Source: Temnopleurus reevesii (Eukaryota > Echinodermata > Echinoidea > Temnopleuroida > Temnopleuridae). From it: 17,816 nt of DNA. The notes under the pieces are model-generated. The model did no database searches, was not told the origin of the DNA, and was given only the letters and a program-made list of their open reading frames with translations. The translations under genes and the position numbers were made by a program. The stretch covers positions 45,435-63,250 of the forward strand of contig BQKZ01000668.1 of the NCBI GenBank assembly GCA_036244855.1, given 5' to 3'. Positions 16,364 to 17,816 of this stretch are shown here, piece by piece. How positions within the stretch are numbered: the stretch's first letter is position 1; each line of letters begins with the position of its first letter.

Positions 16364-16961
16364 TTAAAGGGGAACTACACTCAGAAGTTAAATTGCTATC
16401 ATTAAACAAAGAAAAATAAGATGAACAAACTGTGAAAATTTGAGCAAAATCGGTTAATCCATTCAAAAGTTATGAATTTTCAAAGTCTTGGTTTACACCC
16501 CTCATGGGCTCCTCAAATTGGCAAACGTACAGGCACAAAATGGCTGCCAACATGGAGAACTCTCCATTCAATTTGTACACAAAATTTCACATTTTCCTCT
16601 TTTTCCAGAAAAGTAGACAAAATTTTGTTTTTTCGGTTAAGTATATTATAGCCACATCAATTCGGCAAGCATTCCAGAAAGAACGGTGTTGATTCCTCAT
16701 TTGAAATATGGTATTGATTCATTTTCAAAAAATGTATATACAAAGTGAATGAGGAATTCTCCATGTATGACATCACAGATTATGCTAATTGGCTATACAT
16801 TGCCAATTCAAGGATGCCCAGCACAGGTGGAAATGATAACTTTGAAAATTCATAACTTTTGAACGGATTATCCGATTTTGCTCAAATTTTCACAGTTCGT
16901 ACAGCTGATTTTTCTTCATTTACTGACCGTACATTATTGTCTGGGTGTAATTCCCCTTTAA
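16364..16961. mobile_element. Fold-back DNA element bounded by TTAA, 598 bp
   Basis: Both ends read TTAAAGGGGAA inward. The arms pair over at least 125 bp, with long identical blocks such as AACTGTGAAAATTTGAGC and TTCAAAAGTTATGAATTTTC. Weaker pairing (AATTGGCAA, CATGGAGAA) continues to about 235 bp per arm, leaving a short loop. TTAA at both borders is what a piggyBac-like target site would give, though a TTAA that is part of the inverted repeat cannot be excluded. There is no coding capacity. Confidence 0.78.
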
Positions 16962-17816
16962 ATGTGGAATGTACACATCCAGATACAAATTGAACCCGAC
17001 AGAAAGAAACATTTTCAATGATAATAAATGTTCACATTTGAAATCTATACATACATTAACACTTTCACCCATGATGAACCAAAAAATGGAGCACATAATG
17101 AGATAATAATAAAATGAAACTTGAAATGGCTTATCGATCTGACTAAGTTATTACTCTCCCTATAATACATCTCCATATAAAATTTGAAAAGTGATTGGAT
17201 AAGAACTATGACTTGTAGAATGTCCCCAACTAAATCTCTGTGGCGGACAGAGCAGATATGGCACAACGCTGCCAAATCCATAGTATCCTCCAAATTACTG
17301 TTCTGGGAATGGTAATAATATGCCTCTCTAGTCATCAAAAGGACGTGGGTACAATTGATAGACGCCTGTCAATCAATGTTCATCCATGTTGGGATAAGGC
17401 AAGATTTTTTTCAATATTTATCTAGACCACACAAAAATAATTAATCTAGTCCAGCCGCCATCTGGATATACTTTGCAGAAAGTGTCTATAGTAGATTTTT
17501 CAACGGATTTTGATGGAAAATACATTCAGTTTGAAGAATCCGATTGCTGACACGCTGTCAGCATTGAGCATTTTAAGATATGTGACGTCATTCAAAATGG
17601 CCGCCAAGCGATGGCCAATTTTTATTGTATGCACTAAAACCCTTTAAAAAACAAGATTTCGTTTCTTTTAAATGGTGTAAAACAGAAGAATATTAAATTA
17701 CCTATCTGATGACACCCATATATATTGATATAAGCATGACAAATATCAAATATCTAACCTTATATCTGAAGTTTTTCATATTTTTTTCGAACACATTAGG
17801 TTACATCTTAGTATGG

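Larger units (their letters stand above)
16009..17816 (-). other. Intron upstream of exon a (partial), no exon recognised
   Basis: Apart from the duplicated partial exon and the TTAA-bounded element, I find no frame here with DMXL similarity. The stretch at 17200-17340 and the segment near 17580-17640 (GTGACGTCATTCAAAATGGC) look like dispersed-repeat sequence, but I could not find ends for them. Confidence 0.65.

Noticed and set aside
17045..17338. Minus-strand frame of 97 residues containing MDLAALCHICSVRHRDL
   Set aside because: Cys/His spacing looked like a zinc-binding motif at first, but there are too few ligands, no family match and no splice link to exon a. It probably falls in a dispersed repeat.

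Overview
The window looks like AT-rich nuclear DNA of an animal, most likely an invertebrate deuterostome such as an echinoderm. Three things point that way: a conserved metazoan gene split into small exons with GT-AG introns, many short inverted-repeat DNA transposons plus a Tc1-like element, and abundant micro- and minisatellites. The species cannot be fixed from the sequence. There are no operons, rRNA genes, tRNA genes or CRISPR arrays that I can see.

One gene can be recognised. It lies on the minus strand and is the C-terminal part of a DmX-like protein (DMXL1/DMXL2, rabconnectin-3 alpha, the animal counterpart of yeast Rav1). In transcript order I place eight exons: 16008-15895, 9867-9737, 9480-9306, 7790-7730, 5220-5090, 4101-4021, 3592-3448 and 744-527. 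Every splice phase matches the next, giving one uninterrupted frame of 1056 nt (352 codons). It covers a linker followed by WD40 repeats of the C-terminal propeller. The 5' end of the gene and the terminal exon(s) lie outside the window. DMXL proteins act with WDR7 and ROGDI in the RAVE-like complex that regulates V-ATPase assembly. That role is family knowledge and is not shown by this sequence.

The rest is intronic and crowded with repeats. The last visible introns hold three small inverted-repeat elements (274-407, 771-945, 953-1133) and a 63-bp tandem array ending in a single N (1524-1850). The intron at 4102-5089 holds a 64-bp array of 12 units. Its sense strand is a pyrimidine tract with no AG dinucleotide for about 875 nt. 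The intron at 5221-7729 holds a decayed Tc1-like transposon with IR/DR-type ends (5353-7039). The intron at 7791-9305 holds a 38-bp array of 23 units. Each sense-strand unit carries a CAG|GTATGG junction that resembles a recursive splice site. The same intron has a candidate 31-nt frame-shifting micro-exon and, on the plus strand, a short cysteine-rich exon-like frame.

The 6-kb intron at 9868-15894 holds an 18-bp palindrome with a CACGTG core, a probable non-LTR retrotransposon tail next to a GT microsatellite, and a hAT-like MITE. The 5'-most visible exon has been partly duplicated in tandem. The upstream copy has lost its acceptor AG but kept a better branch-point-like motif. Farther upstream is a 598-bp fold-back element bounded by TTAA. 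The most interesting unexplained signals are the two intronic arrays full of splicing-like signals and the partial exon duplication.
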